DNA of 64,000 nt from JBBQZU01 sp038207425 (GTDB lineage: Bacteria > Bacteroidota > Bacteroidia > Flavobacteriales_D > Cryomorphaceae). The notes beneath the pieces were generated by a model. That model saw only the letters and a list, made by a program, of their open reading frames with translations. It searched no databases and had not been told where the DNA came from. This document shows positions 1 through 7,592 of the stretch, piece after piece; within the stretch, counting starts at the first letter, position 1, and every line of letters starts with the position of its first letter. Position numbers and translations under genes: made by a program. The stretch lies in contig JBBQZU010000004.1 in assembly GCA_038207425.1 (NCBI GenBank), positions 134,170 to 198,169 of the forward strand. The letters run 5' to 3'.

Positions 1-258
1 AATATTCCGGTTGAGGAGCGCCGCATACCTGTTAAAGAGGTAGTGAACGCTATGCGAAATGGAAACCTGCAAGAGGCTTTTGGCTGCGGCACTGCTGCCA
101 CCATCGCTCAAATAGCATCCATCGCCGATGGAGAAGATGTGTTTGAATTACCCCCTGTGGAACGGCGCGAAGTATCTAACAAATTGATTAAGCATTTTCT
201 CGATTTGCGAAAATTTCGCGCTCCCGATTCGCATGGATGGATGGTTGAGCTCACATAG
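1..258 (+). CDS. ilvE: Branched-chain amino acid aminotransferase, C-terminal end (partial)
   Basis: Only the last 85 codons are inside the window; the open frame runs in from base 1 and stops with TAG at 256-258. The residues EAFGCGTAATIAQI match the conserved glycine/threonine segment near the C-terminus of class IV PLP-dependent branched-chain aminotransferases, which binds the cofactor phosphate, and the ending SHGWMVEL is typical of BCAT C-termini. The enzyme transfers the amino group between glutamate and leucine, isoleucine or valine in the cytosol. The GTG at 43 is internal, not a start. A rho-independent terminator follows directly, so this is the last gene of its transcript. Confidence 0.88.
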   Translation, partial: NIPVEERRIPVKEVVNAMRNGNLQEAFGCGTAATIAQIASIADGEDVFELPPVERREVSNKLIKHFLDLRKFRAPDSHGWMVELT

Positions 259-263
259 TGAAA

Positions 264-291
264 GCCGCTCCGAAAGGGGCGGTTTTTTTTT
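264..291 (+). terminator. Rho-independent terminator after ilvE
   Basis: CCGCTCC and GGGGCGG (one G-T wobble) form a stem around a GAAA-type loop, followed by nine T residues. It begins six bases after the ilvE stop. Confidence 0.85.
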
Positions 292-371
292 GTAGGTAAT
301 ATGGCTGAAAATGGGTTTCTTCTATAGGAAGTGATTGGATTTTTGGGGTTGAGGTGTATGTGGTTTTTGTT

Positions 372-637
372 GCCACGAATTGATGAATAGTTTTTGGGGA
401 TGCATAAGGGTTTTTGTTGCCACGAATGCACGAATGGTTTTTGTTGGTCTACGTGGTTTTTTTGTTACCACAAATACACGAATTGTTTTTGTTGATCTAT
501 GTTGTTTTTGTTGCCACGAATGCACGAATGGATTCTCTGCTGATTATTTCATTTCCGTGTGGTATTTCATTCGTGCATTCGTGGCCTTTTTTTTTCAACT
601 TTTCCTTTACAAGAATTTTATTCGCGCTTTCGCGGCC
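372..637. repeat. Cluster of degenerate GCCACGAATGCACGAATG repeats, both orientations
   Basis: Four direct copies lie at 372-390 (diverged), 419-437, 467-485 (diverged) and 513-531, separated by T/G-rich spacers that share the string TTTTTGTTG. Two inverted copies follow at 568-585 and 621-637. Copies 513-531 and 568-585 can pair into a long hairpin. The short ORFs across this stretch are low-complexity by-products of the repeats. Another copy lies at 53275-53290. No gene is seen between 292 and 667. Confidence 0.7.
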
Positions 638-667
638 ATTTATTTTCGAATGCTGAAATACCCGGCT

Positions 668-937
668 CTACTCTTTCTCCAGAGATATTACACAATTAAT
701 TTTTAGATTGTCTTTTGCATCAAGTGTATCGAGCCACTGAATCAAGTCCTGTCTTTCCTGTGTGAGTTGCTTTATCCTTTTCGCACAGTGATCCCTGTCT
801 TCGCCAAAACGAAGTTCATTACTGAATTTTTCCTTTTCATGAAAATTTATTTTTCGACTCAATAATTCCATCAGAATCGTCTTGGCCTTTTCAGGCGAGA
901 AGTTTCCTTCAATCAATTTTGTATTGTGCTTTTTCAT
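668..937 (-). CDS. Small uncharacterised protein, paralogue of the protein at 1506-1748
   Basis: This 89-residue protein has no signal peptide and is rich in charged residues. It aligns with the 80-residue protein 570 bp away: both begin with a short basic stretch, then [KQ]LI[EK]G.FS.E[KE]A, then a helix (ILMELLSRKINFHEKE against MLTQLIHVKIKYHENK), and both have a second helix around RRIKQL or KRIKQL. The helical, Glu/Lys-rich character suggests a helical hairpin or coiled coil acting as a small cytoplasmic protein, but this is inference. I do not recognise a named family. The pairwise conservation, including the start and the KxxFHEK/KxxYHENK motif, is the main argument that the frame is real. 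Confidence 0.6.
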   Translation of the reverse strand: MKKHNTKLIEGNFSPEKAKTILMELLSRKINFHEKEKFSNELRFGEDRDHCAKRIKQLTQERQDLIQWLDTLDAKDNLKINCVISLEKE

Positions 938-1505
938 GATTATCCAAGGATTACAGTTTGTTGGTTCTTCAACAGTTTTTTAAATACCCGTTTTCTTAGT
1001 TGCTTTTCCTATTGCCTGTATTCGCAAAGGATGGTTCATTGCGCTCATATCGGTTTCGGTATACACAGTTCTGAATCACCTTATTCCATTGCCTTTCGGT
1101 AATTATTGCACAGGATCGTTACAGGGGTTATCTTTTCTTTCTACCTGACCGATGAAGCTTACAGAAACGTCCGAATCAAAATTCTAAGCCGGAAAACATT
1201 CAGCTCAATCTCATGAGTTCGGCTATCGCCTTTTTCTTTCTATATTTTTGACGATGGCAATCTTTCCGTTTTATTTCATCGCTTTTCCTTACTGAATTTC
1301 CCTACCTAAGTTCAAAAGCGCGGATTCAATAAACACTGTCCCATCAAAACATTCTCTCGCAGCTACTACTTTAAGTTTGGCAGTACCTTCGTTTTTATGG
1401 TTTTGAACGCCAAGTCAGAGTGAATGGGTCACTTCTGTGCGATTCAGAAACGTCAATGATAGCAATGGATAAAATGACTTTTCAGAGCATCCACATTGTT
1501 CATCT
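938..1505. other. Gene-free interval with possible decayed coding fragments
   Basis: No frame longer than about 60 codons is present. On the minus strand short coding-like pieces can be read, for example EGTAKLKVVAARECFDGTVF near 1391-1330 and MSAMNHPLRIQAIGKATKK near 1050-985, but stops and frame changes break them. This looks like gene decay between the two small paralogues. I see no RNA gene. Confidence 0.35.
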
Positions 1506-1748
1506 TTATTGAATCTTCACAGAAGCATCCAATTCGCAGCTTTCCCCTTTCGAAAGAATAAGTAGTTTCGCTTCATAAAAATCATTCTGAAGTTGTTTTA
1601 TTCTTCTTTCACGCATTTTTATATCCTCTTCATTCTGACTTTTGTCAATTTTATTCTCGTGATATTTAATTTTGACATGAATGAGTTGCGTGAGCATCTC
1701 CAATGCCTCTTCCCGTGAAAATCTTCCTTTTATCAGTTGTAGATTCAT
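1506..1748 (-). CDS. Small uncharacterised protein, paralogue of the protein at 668-937
   Basis: This is an 80-residue protein if started at the ATG at 1748 (MNLQLIKGRFSREEALEML). A longer reading to 1847 would run back into the icd gene and lacks similarity to the paralogue, so I prefer the short form. It begins 13 bp after the icd stop and may be co-transcribed with it. Residues 1-60 match the neighbouring 89-residue protein (LIKGRFSREEA against LIEGNFSPEKA; KIKYHENK against KINFHEKE; RRIKQL against KRIKQL). It is mostly helical and charged, with no membrane segment. Function unknown. Confidence 0.6.
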   Translation of the reverse strand: MNLQLIKGRFSREEALEMLTQLIHVKIKYHENKIDKSQNEEDIKMRERRIKQLQNDFYEAKLLILSKGESCELDASVKIQ

Positions 1749-1761
1749 TTTGCGTAGGTCT

Positions 1762-3198
1762 TTATTGGCCCTGTCCGAGTGAGAAGGCCGGCTTCCCGTC
1801 AAAGGCGTATAGGTTTTCTGTTTTGATGATATCAATGCCTTTTTCATCCGCTGATTTCATCAGTTCGATGATATCCCGCTTGTTAATTGATTTCCCTTCC
1901 TGTGGTTTAAAACGGCAGCGCCAATGATCGGTGCAGAATGTTTCCGGAAAACCGTCGGGATATACTTTTATTCCGCGATTGGTTATCATGGTAAGCTGCA
2001 CATCGGGTGTATTTAGATGTTTGATATTAGAAGCCAATTCATTTGGATTTGATCCATTCCAGTGTACAAACAAATCTACCCCTTGCAATTCTTTTTTGCG
2101 TGGAGCTCTGCGCTTGTATTTTGGCAAATTTAGGGTTGTATTGCTTGCATAGTTCACTGCTTTCAGTTGAACCGGTTTATGACCCAGGTTTTTGATTACT
2201 GCTTCAGCAAATTCTTTGGTGCCTACCTTTTCTTTGCTTACTCCTTCTTTGTAAATGTCATAGGTGTGAATACCTTCTTCAATGGTTTTCAGCCACGCAT
2301 TTTGTACTTTTTCGGCCACTTCAATTTGCCCGATATGTGTAAGCATTTGAACCGCTCCTTGGAGTAAGCCCGATGGATTGGCCAAGTTTTGTCCTGCCCT
2401 TCGCGGAGCTGAACCGTGTATTGCTTCAAACATGGCGCACTCTTCGCCAATATTTGCAGAGCCTGCCAGTCCTACCGAACCGGCTATTTGAGCAGCTACG
2501 TCGCTCAATACATCGCCGTATAGATTCGGCATCACCAATACATCAAATGCCTCAGGAGTGTCAGCCATTTTTGCTGCTCCAATATCAATTATCCAATGTT
2601 CATTTTCAATGGAAGGATACTCTTTGGCTATTTCATCAAACACCTGATGAAACAAGCCATCGGTTTGCTTCATAATATTATCTTTGGTGAAGCAGGTCAC
2701 TTTTTTTCTACCGTATTGCTTGGCGTACTCAAAAGCATAGCGAACAATCTTTTCGCATCCCGGACGGCTGATCAGTTTAAGACATTGCACCACTTCATCG
2801 GTTTGCTGATGTTCAATACCTGCGTACAAATCCTCTTCATTTTCACGAACAATCACAAGATCCATCACCGGATGTTTTGTTTTCACAAAAGGATGCAAAC
2901 TGATGCATGGTCGAATATTGGAGTAAAGGCCCAGAAACTTCCTTGTGGTAACGTTCAGACTTTTATAACCGCCGCCTTGCGGAGTGGTAATAGGCGCTTT
3001 CAAGAAGATTTTATTCTTGCGAATGGTCTCCCAGGATTCCGGAGCAATGCCGGCAGTATTTCCCGACAGGTAAACCTTTTCACCTACTTCAATTTCGTCA
3101 ATTTCAATTTTGGCTCCAGCCGCGATGATTATGGATAGTGTGGCATCCATAATTTCAGGTCCTATGCCGTCGCCTTTTGCTACCGTTATTCTGGTCAT
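1762..3198 (-). CDS. icd: Isocitrate dehydrogenase, Thermus-type with C-terminal extension
   Basis: This 478-residue enzyme belongs to the isocitrate/isopropylmalate dehydrogenase family, which oxidatively decarboxylates isocitrate to 2-oxoglutarate in the TCA cycle. The N-terminus TRITVAKGDGIGPEIMDATL is the family signature, NVTTRKFLGLYSNIRP carries the substrate-binding Ser/Asn/Arg region, ENEEDLYAGIEHQ follows, and MPNLYGDVLSDVAAQIAGSVG is the metal-binding Asp loop. After about residue 335 comes an extension of about 140 residues of the kind seen in the Thermus-type enzyme. The start chosen is the ATG at 3198; the frame stays open to 3234, which would add 12 residues with no family support. 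It is divergent from a LysR-type regulator, which may control it. A second, structurally distinct isocitrate dehydrogenase lies at 5599-6828. Cofactor preference (NADP or NAD) cannot be decided here. Confidence 0.92.
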   Translation of the reverse strand: MTRITVAKGDGIGPEIMDATLSIIIAAGAKIEIDEIEVGEKVYLSGNTAGIAPESWETIRKNKIFLKAPITTPQGGGYKSLNVTTRKFLGLYSNIRPCISLHPFVKTKHPVMDLVIVRENEEDLYAGIEHQQTDEVVQCLKLISRPGCEKIVRYAFEYAKQYGRKKVTCFTKDNIMKQTDGLFHQVFDEIAKEYPSIENEHWIIDIGAAKMADTPEAFDVLVMPNLYGDVLSDVAAQIAGSVGLAGSANIGEECAMFEAIHGSAPRRAGQNLANPSGLLQGAVQMLTHIGQIEVAEKVQNAWLKTIEEGIHTYDIYKEGVSKEKVGTKEFAEAVIKNLGHKPVQLKAVNYASNTTLNLPKYKRRAPRKKELQGVDLFVHWNGSNPNELASNIKHLNTPDVQLTMITNRGIKVYPDGFPETFCTDHWRCRFKPQEGKSINKRDIIELMKSADEKGIDIIKTENLYAFDGKPAFSLGQGQ

Positions 3199-3231
3199 TT
3201 GGTATGGGTTTTGGTATTGATTATAAACCTG

Positions 3232-3239
3232 CAAAGGTA
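3232..3239 (-). promoter_or_regulatory. Candidate -7 element (TAnnTTTG) for icd
   Basis: On the minus strand TACCTTTG matches the Bacteroidota -7 consensus, 33 bp before the preferred ATG at 3198. No TTTG is found at the -33 distance, so the call is moderate. Confidence 0.4.
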
Positions 3240-3265
3240 TCCATTCAGTCTTAGGGGTTTTTGTT

Positions 3266-3273
3266 TAACTTTG
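3266..3273 (+). promoter_or_regulatory. Candidate -7 element (TAnnTTTG) for the LysR gene
   Basis: TAACTTTG fits the Bacteroidota -7 consensus and lies 24 bp before the ATG at 3298. It is back to back with the icd candidate, so both divergent genes would share a regulatory region of about 100 bp. No clear -33 TTTG. Confidence 0.4.
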
Positions 3274-3297
3274 CTATGACCACTATAAGTATTTTTT

Positions 3298-4221
3298 ATG
3301 AACTATACACTGAACCAACTTAGAATTTTTTTGAAGGTGGTAGATAATTTGAGTGTCACCAGAGCTGCTGAGGAGCTGCATCTCACACAGCCGGCAGTAT
3401 CCATTCAGCTCAAGAATTTCCAGGATCAGTTTGATATTCCTTTAATCGAGGTGGTCAATAAAAGGATATTCGTTACCGACTTCGGCAAGGAGATTGCCGA
3501 AGCTGCCGACAGAATACTCTCTGAGGTATATGCTCTCAATTTTAAGATGCACTCGCATATGGGCCAACTCACAGGAAAGCTCAAAATGTCGTCAGTATCA
3601 ACCGGCAAGTATATAGCCCCGTATTTTCTGTCCGATTTTATGAAGCGGAATGAGGGTGTAGAATTATTTTTGGATGTAACCAATAAAGCCCAGGTAATAA
3701 TTAGCCTCGAAAAATTGGAAGTTGATTTTGCTCTTGTGAGTGTTCTCCCTGATAATTTGAGTATTGATAAAGTGGAGTTGATGCAAAATAAACTTTTTGT
3801 TGTGGGCAGTTATCAGGCTGAATTCTCAAAGAAAGAATATGGCAATGAAATATTTGAAGCCATTCCGCTTATATACCGCGAGCGGGGTTCGGGTACCAGG
3901 CATATAATGGAAAAGTATATTCGAACTAATAAGCTTTCTGTAGTAAAGAAAATGGAATTGACCAGCAATGAAGCTGTAAAACAAGCGGTAATCTCAGGGC
4001 TTGGATACTCCATTATGCCGCTTATCGGAATAAAGAATGAGCTGCAAAATAAACAGTTGAAAATTATTCCGGTAAAAGGATTTCCGCTAAAATCAGATTG
4101 GTATTTGATCTGGCTAAGGGATAAGAAATTATCGCAGGTGGCTGCATCATACTTGAATTATGTGAAGAAGGAAAAAGATAATATCATTCATAATAGATTC
4201 GATTGGTTTGAGAAGTATTGA
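3298..4221 (+). CDS. LysR-family transcriptional regulator
   Basis: This 307-residue protein has an N-terminal winged HTH (residues 1-60: LNQLRIFLKVVDNLSVTRAAEELHLTQPAVSIQLKNFQ is close to the family consensus, written here in parts: recognition region LHLTQPAVSIQLKNF). An effector-binding domain (about 90-300) of the periplasmic-binding-protein type follows, containing the typical RERGSGTR segment near 195-202. Such regulators are tetrameric and usually control the divergent neighbour; here that neighbour is icd, 99 bp away. A central-metabolism role (sensing a TCA-cycle or carbon-fixation type metabolite) is inference from context and from similarity to the CbbR/CysB-like branch. Confidence 0.85.
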   Translation: MNYTLNQLRIFLKVVDNLSVTRAAEELHLTQPAVSIQLKNFQDQFDIPLIEVVNKRIFVTDFGKEIAEAADRILSEVYALNFKMHSHMGQLTGKLKMSSVSTGKYIAPYFLSDFMKRNEGVELFLDVTNKAQVIISLEKLEVDFALVSVLPDNLSIDKVELMQNKLFVVGSYQAEFSKKEYGNEIFEAIPLIYRERGSGTRHIMEKYIRTNKLSVVKKMELTSNEAVKQAVISGLGYSIMPLIGIKNELQNKQLKIIPVKGFPLKSDWYLIWLRDKKLSQVAASYLNYVKKEKDNIIHNRFDWFEKY

Positions 4222-4439
4222 GCCCGACTGCTTTTTTCGACAGCTATTAATAGAAGTTTTTGGTTATGAATTTTGTGGAGTTGAGCTGAAACGTGCTCTG
4301 CTGGAAAGCATGGTGATCTTGATTTTTAAACTGTCTGGATTTTGGGGGAGGTTGCTCTCACATCTGAACGACCGACAAAGTGTATGCTAAAAAGTATCGC
4401 CATCGTTTCACCCGGTAGAGCGCGCCTGGAGGGAAATCG

Positions 4440-4980
4440 AAGGGTGCAACTGCCGAGTTATTCAAACCAAATTCAGAACGAACAAACTCAAGCCCGAAAA
4501 TTGTTTTTATGTTCTTTTCTGTCAAGTCTTAGATTTCTTTTTCAAGCTTGAACGGAAGTTCCTTGATTTGTTCGATGTTGTCGTTGTTCTCTATTTTAAA
4601 AAGTGCCATTGTATCGTCATTTCATTATTTAATCCTGCAATGAATTGAATTTTACCACCATTTGCTGGGTGTCGAATGTAGGAATTTGAAATACTTATTT
4701 CGGTTAATTGAGATTCTGGTTTTCTGCCTAATGCTAGAATTTTTTGAATGTCAAATAGTTCTAAAAATCCCAATAGAAGTATTGTTCCTTCTTCAAGTTC
4801 TCAATTTTTAGGTGTTCTATTTGTTTGACTATTTTCAATTGAATGTGGGTGAAATGTGAAAATATCCCATATCAACGGATTTTCTTGAAGTTGTGATAAT
4901 TCAGACCATACAATTGGTGCGGATATTTCACTTTCAAGTTTTGCTATCTCACTTATAATTGAATTGATTCATTTCTAAAT
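4440..4980 (-). pseudogene. Remnants of two genes, including the start of a DUF5655/NucS-like protein
   Basis: Reading the minus strand, an ATG at 4609 opens MALFKIENNDNIEQIKELPF.KLEKEI, then an in-frame TAA, and the same frame continues DLTEKNIKTIFGLEFVRSEF as far as about 4448. This is the N-terminus of a Bacteroidota protein family annotated as DUF5655 (nuclease-like); everything after the first 55 residues is gone. Upstream, 4591-4773 plus its broken continuation to about 4970 read as a hypothetical protein (NPLIWDIFTFHPHSIENSQT, a stop, then LLGFLELFDIQKILALGRKP and NEMTIQWHFLK). That frame ends with TAG overlapping the next gene's start, so the two were once translationally coupled. Both are non-functional as read. 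Confidence 0.6.
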
Positions 4981-5549
4981 AACTCATTTGCAAATAAAAC
5001 TTTTTCACTCAAAAGGCTATACCCGAAAGTCTACAGCCTTTGTAGCTTGGTGATTCTCCTAAGAGTAAAAAACCAGGATTAACAGCCTTCATCTTGGTCA
5101 GATAAACTCTTCAATTATTTTTTCTTATCTGACTTTCCCTACTGTCGCCATAATAGAGAGTGGTCGTTCTGTTGGATTTTTGAATATTTGAAAGTATCGA
5201 CATGAAATTGTCAATTTTATTCAGTGCAGATTCTTTTTGAAACGATTGCTAGCGTCAGACCGTCGTATCACCGCCAAGACACACCCACATCTAATCGAAA
5301 ATTTCCAGCAACGAACCAACAGAGAAAAATTTCTGCAAATCATTATACCACCCTTTCTGATAAATTGCTATACCAAAGTTCTCCAAGAAGTGAAAAAGAC
5401 CGTTTGATGTTTATATAAGAGGCAATGCCGCCCTGAAATATGCACCTTCCCTTTATTTACCAAACCACCTAACCATCTTTATTTCAGTCGGTTCCTTCAT
5501 TCATTATCCAAGGGCTAGCTAACCGTAGTCTTTGCCTTTTTAGCACAAA
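4981..5549. other. Gene-free interval with further decay
   Basis: No complete gene is seen. A coding-like minus-strand fragment near 5235-5110 reads SALNKIDNFMSILSNIQKSN then TTTLYYGDS, without a start or an extended frame. A perfect 9-bp inverted repeat lies at 5097-5133. The plus-strand frame at 5224-5418 has no recognisable features, and I treat it as chance. Confidence 0.35.
5097..5133. repeat. Inverted repeat GTCAGATAA-N19-TTATCTGAC
   Basis: The 9-bp arms are perfect and the spacer is A/T-rich. No associated gene remains intact. It may be the trace of a mobile-element end or an old hairpin. Confidence 0.4.
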
Positions 5550-5577
5550 AAAAACGCCCCATCACTGCGGCGTTTTT
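5550..5577 (-). terminator. Rho-independent terminator of the second icd
   Basis: AAAAACGCC and GGCGTTTTT form a 9-bp stem around a 10-base loop. The stem's A/T ends supply a U-tract on either strand. It sits 21 bp after the icd stop at 5599. Confidence 0.75.
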
Positions 5578-5598
5578 ATTTAATACAATGGAAAAATA

Positions 5599-6828
5599 TC
5601 AGGCAATCCTTTTATTCAGTTCCGCGTCGAGCGCTTCGAGAAACTCTTCGGTGTAGAGGTAGTGCGCACCGTGCTCTACCTTATTGCCGTGTATACATAC
5701 TGCCAGGTCCTTGGTCATTTTGCCGCTTTCTACCACATCAATGCATACCTGCTCGAGGGTTTGGACAAATTTTATAAGGGCGTCGTTGCCGTCGAGCTTG
5801 CCGCGGTGCTCAAGGCCGCGGGTCCATGCAAATATCGAGGCTATGGGATTGGTACTTGTGGGCCGGCCCTTCTGATGCTCTCGGTAGTGGCGCGTTACCG
5901 TGCCGTGGGCCGCTTCGCTCTCCATCGTTTTTCCGTCGGGGGTTATTAGTACGGAGGTCATTAGCCCCAGCGAGCCAAAGCCCTGCGCTACGGTATCGCT
6001 CTGTACATCGCCGTCGTAGTTTTTGCAGGCCCATACAAAGTCGCCGTTCCACTTCAGGGCCGAGGCCACCATATCGTCTATCAGGCGGTGCTCGTAGGTA
6101 ATGCCGGCAGCGTCAAACTTTCCTTTGAACTCCCCTTGGTACACTTCTTCAAAAATATCCTTAAAGCGTCCGTCGTACTTTTTTAGGATGGTATTCTTGG
6201 TGCTCATATATAGAGGCCACTTTTTCTTCAGTGCCATATTAAAGCAGGAGCGGGCAAAGCCAAAGATAGACTCATCGGTATTGTACATGCTCAGTGCCAC
6301 ACCATCGCCCTTGAAGTTGAATACATCCCAGGTTTGTGGTGTTCCGCCGCCTTCGGGGGTGAAGGTCATGGTGAGTTTTCCCTTGCCTTTGGTTACCACA
6401 TCGGTGGCGCGGTACTGATCGCCAAAGGCGTGGCGGCCTATGCATATAGGTTTGGTCCAGGTGGTAACGAGCCGCGGCACGTTGCGCATTATGATGGGCT
6501 CGCGAAATACGGTGCCGTCAAGGATGTTGCGTATCGTTCCGTTGGGCGATTTCCACATACTCTTCAGCTTGAACTCTTCCACGCGAGCCTCATCGGGGGT
6601 TACAGTGGCGCACTTGATGCCCACATTGTATTTTTTGATGGCCTCAGCGCTGTCCACCGTTACCTGATCATTGGTGGCATTGCGGTTTTCCATTCCCAGG
6701 TCGTAGTACTTTACGTCTATATCGAGGTAGGGGAGTATCAGTTTGTTTTTAATAAACTTCCAGATGATGCGCGTCATCTCATCTCCATCGAGTTCTACAA
6801 CAGGATTGGCAACCTTTATTTTTTGCAT
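5599..6828 (-). CDS. icd: NADP-dependent isocitrate dehydrogenase, eukaryote-type (subfamily II)
   Basis: The 409-residue length fits subfamily II dimeric NADP-isocitrate dehydrogenases, the group that includes mitochondrial and cytosolic enzymes. The start at ATG 6828 gives MQKIKVANPVVELDGDEMTR, the standard N-terminus; the open frame upstream to 7038 has no homology. SPNGTIRNILDGTVFREPI is the isocitrate-binding signature, RHAFGDQYRATD follows, DDMVASALKWNGDFVWACKN and NYDGDVQSDTVAQGFGSLG contain the metal-binding aspartates, and EAAHGTVTRHYREHQKG contains the cofactor loop. It makes 2-oxoglutarate and NADPH in the cytosol. It shares almost no sequence with the isocitrate dehydrogenase 2.4 kb away, so the strain carries two evolutionarily separate isozymes. 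Confidence 0.95.
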   Translation of the reverse strand: MQKIKVANPVVELDGDEMTRIIWKFIKNKLILPYLDIDVKYYDLGMENRNATNDQVTVDSAEAIKKYNVGIKCATVTPDEARVEEFKLKSMWKSPNGTIRNILDGTVFREPIIMRNVPRLVTTWTKPICIGRHAFGDQYRATDVVTKGKGKLTMTFTPEGGGTPQTWDVFNFKGDGVALSMYNTDESIFGFARSCFNMALKKKWPLYMSTKNTILKKYDGRFKDIFEEVYQGEFKGKFDAAGITYEHRLIDDMVASALKWNGDFVWACKNYDGDVQSDTVAQGFGSLGLMTSVLITPDGKTMESEAAHGTVTRHYREHQKGRPTSTNPIASIFAWTRGLEHRGKLDGNDALIKFVQTLEQVCIDVVESGKMTKDLAVCIHGNKVEHGAHYLYTEEFLEALDAELNKRIA

Positions 6829-6914
6829 GTTATTCGTTAAAATTGATTCTTCGTGAGTTTGCAAAGCTAAAATTGTTGATCGAATTAGAAAAACTGCTAT
6901 TGTATTCATCGCCG

Positions 6915-6936
6915 TGCGCAGCCTTTCGGCAAATGC
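6915..6936 (+). repeat. Copy 1 of the AGCCTTTCGGCAAA motif
   Basis: The intergenic copy has its 14-bp core at 6920-6933. The 22 bases 6915-6936 are identical to 32329-32350 inside aroK. See the finding on this motif. Confidence 0.6.
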
Positions 6937-6941
6937 CGGTA

Positions 6942-7412
6942 TTATTTGGCTTCCGTCTCTCCACCGTACATATAGCGCTTGTCGTACTTGCTGTCCTTTT
7001 CCACCTTCCAGGTGAGGGTGCGCTTTTTCACACCCCATTCGCGGGCTGCGGCAATATCGAGCCCCATATAGATGTCGATTCTGTTTTTGTGGCGACCGTT
7101 CATTTTATCGAGCACCATAAATTCTCCTTCAAAACCTTCAATCTCAACGCTGGTATTTCGCAGCAGTCCTATATGCAACAAATCACGCGATACGGCTATG
7201 GCCTGCATGCCGGGCCTGAGGGTATCGCCCCACGCAGCCACGTCGGGATTCACTTTTTTGGTTTGCCAGGGCACCGTATTGTAAGCGGTTACAGTTACCT
7301 TTTTGGTTTTTTCTACCAGGCCTTCATCTTCCCTATTCAGCAGGTAGTAGGCTACAAGCGCGCCCATCAGCACTATCATTACGGCACCGGCTATTATCAG
7401 GCTTCGCTTCAT
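6942..7412 (-). CDS. Membrane-anchored 3D-domain (double-psi beta-barrel) protein
   Basis: This 156-residue protein starts at ATG 7412 with a basic N-terminus and one transmembrane segment (residues 6-24, LIIAGAVMIVLMGALVAYYL). Residues 42-135 form a 3D domain: VTAYNTVP..., then AWGDTLRPGMQAIAVSRDLL, VEIEGFEGEFMVLDKM and NRIDIYMG. These correspond to the spaced aspartates for which the domain is named and to the fold shared with MltA and RlpA-like lytic transglycosylases. A role in cell-wall cleavage or carbohydrate binding on the periplasmic side is likely from family knowledge, although the protein lacks a dedicated peptidoglycan-binding module. It is 113 bp upstream of the second icd on the same strand. 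Confidence 0.75.
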   Translation of the reverse strand: MKRSLIIAGAVMIVLMGALVAYYLLNREDEGLVEKTKKVTVTAYNTVPWQTKKVNPDVAAWGDTLRPGMQAIAVSRDLLHIGLLRNTSVEIEGFEGEFMVLDKMNGRHKNRIDIYMGLDIAAAREWGVKKRTLTWKVEKDSKYDKRYMYGGETEAK

Positions 7413-7592
7413 TTCACTAAGGTAAGCCTTACGGCAAATTAAAAAAGTGGTGTACGCAGAAAGGTAGGGGAGGTGACAGGCTTCACCGCCAAATAACCAC
7501 AACCCTTTTCGCGTGCCTCATAATTATTTCACGAAAGTGTAAACCCTGCGCTGAATTATTGCGTAGGAATGGGCAACCCCCAAGAAATTAAA

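Noticed and set aside
372..637. CRISPR array or coding ORFs in the repeat cluster
   Set aside because: Copies are in both orientations with variable spacing, and the ORFs are low-complexity translations of the repeats.
5810..6840. Several long plus-strand ORFs opposite icd
   Set aside because: They are frame shadows of a GC-rich conserved gene on the minus strand, with no protein features of their own.
6829..7038. N-terminal extension of the second isocitrate dehydrogenase
   Set aside because: The upstream frame lies in the intergenic region and the 3D-domain gene and does not resemble a targeting or family sequence; MQKIKVANPVVELDGDEMTR is the usual start.
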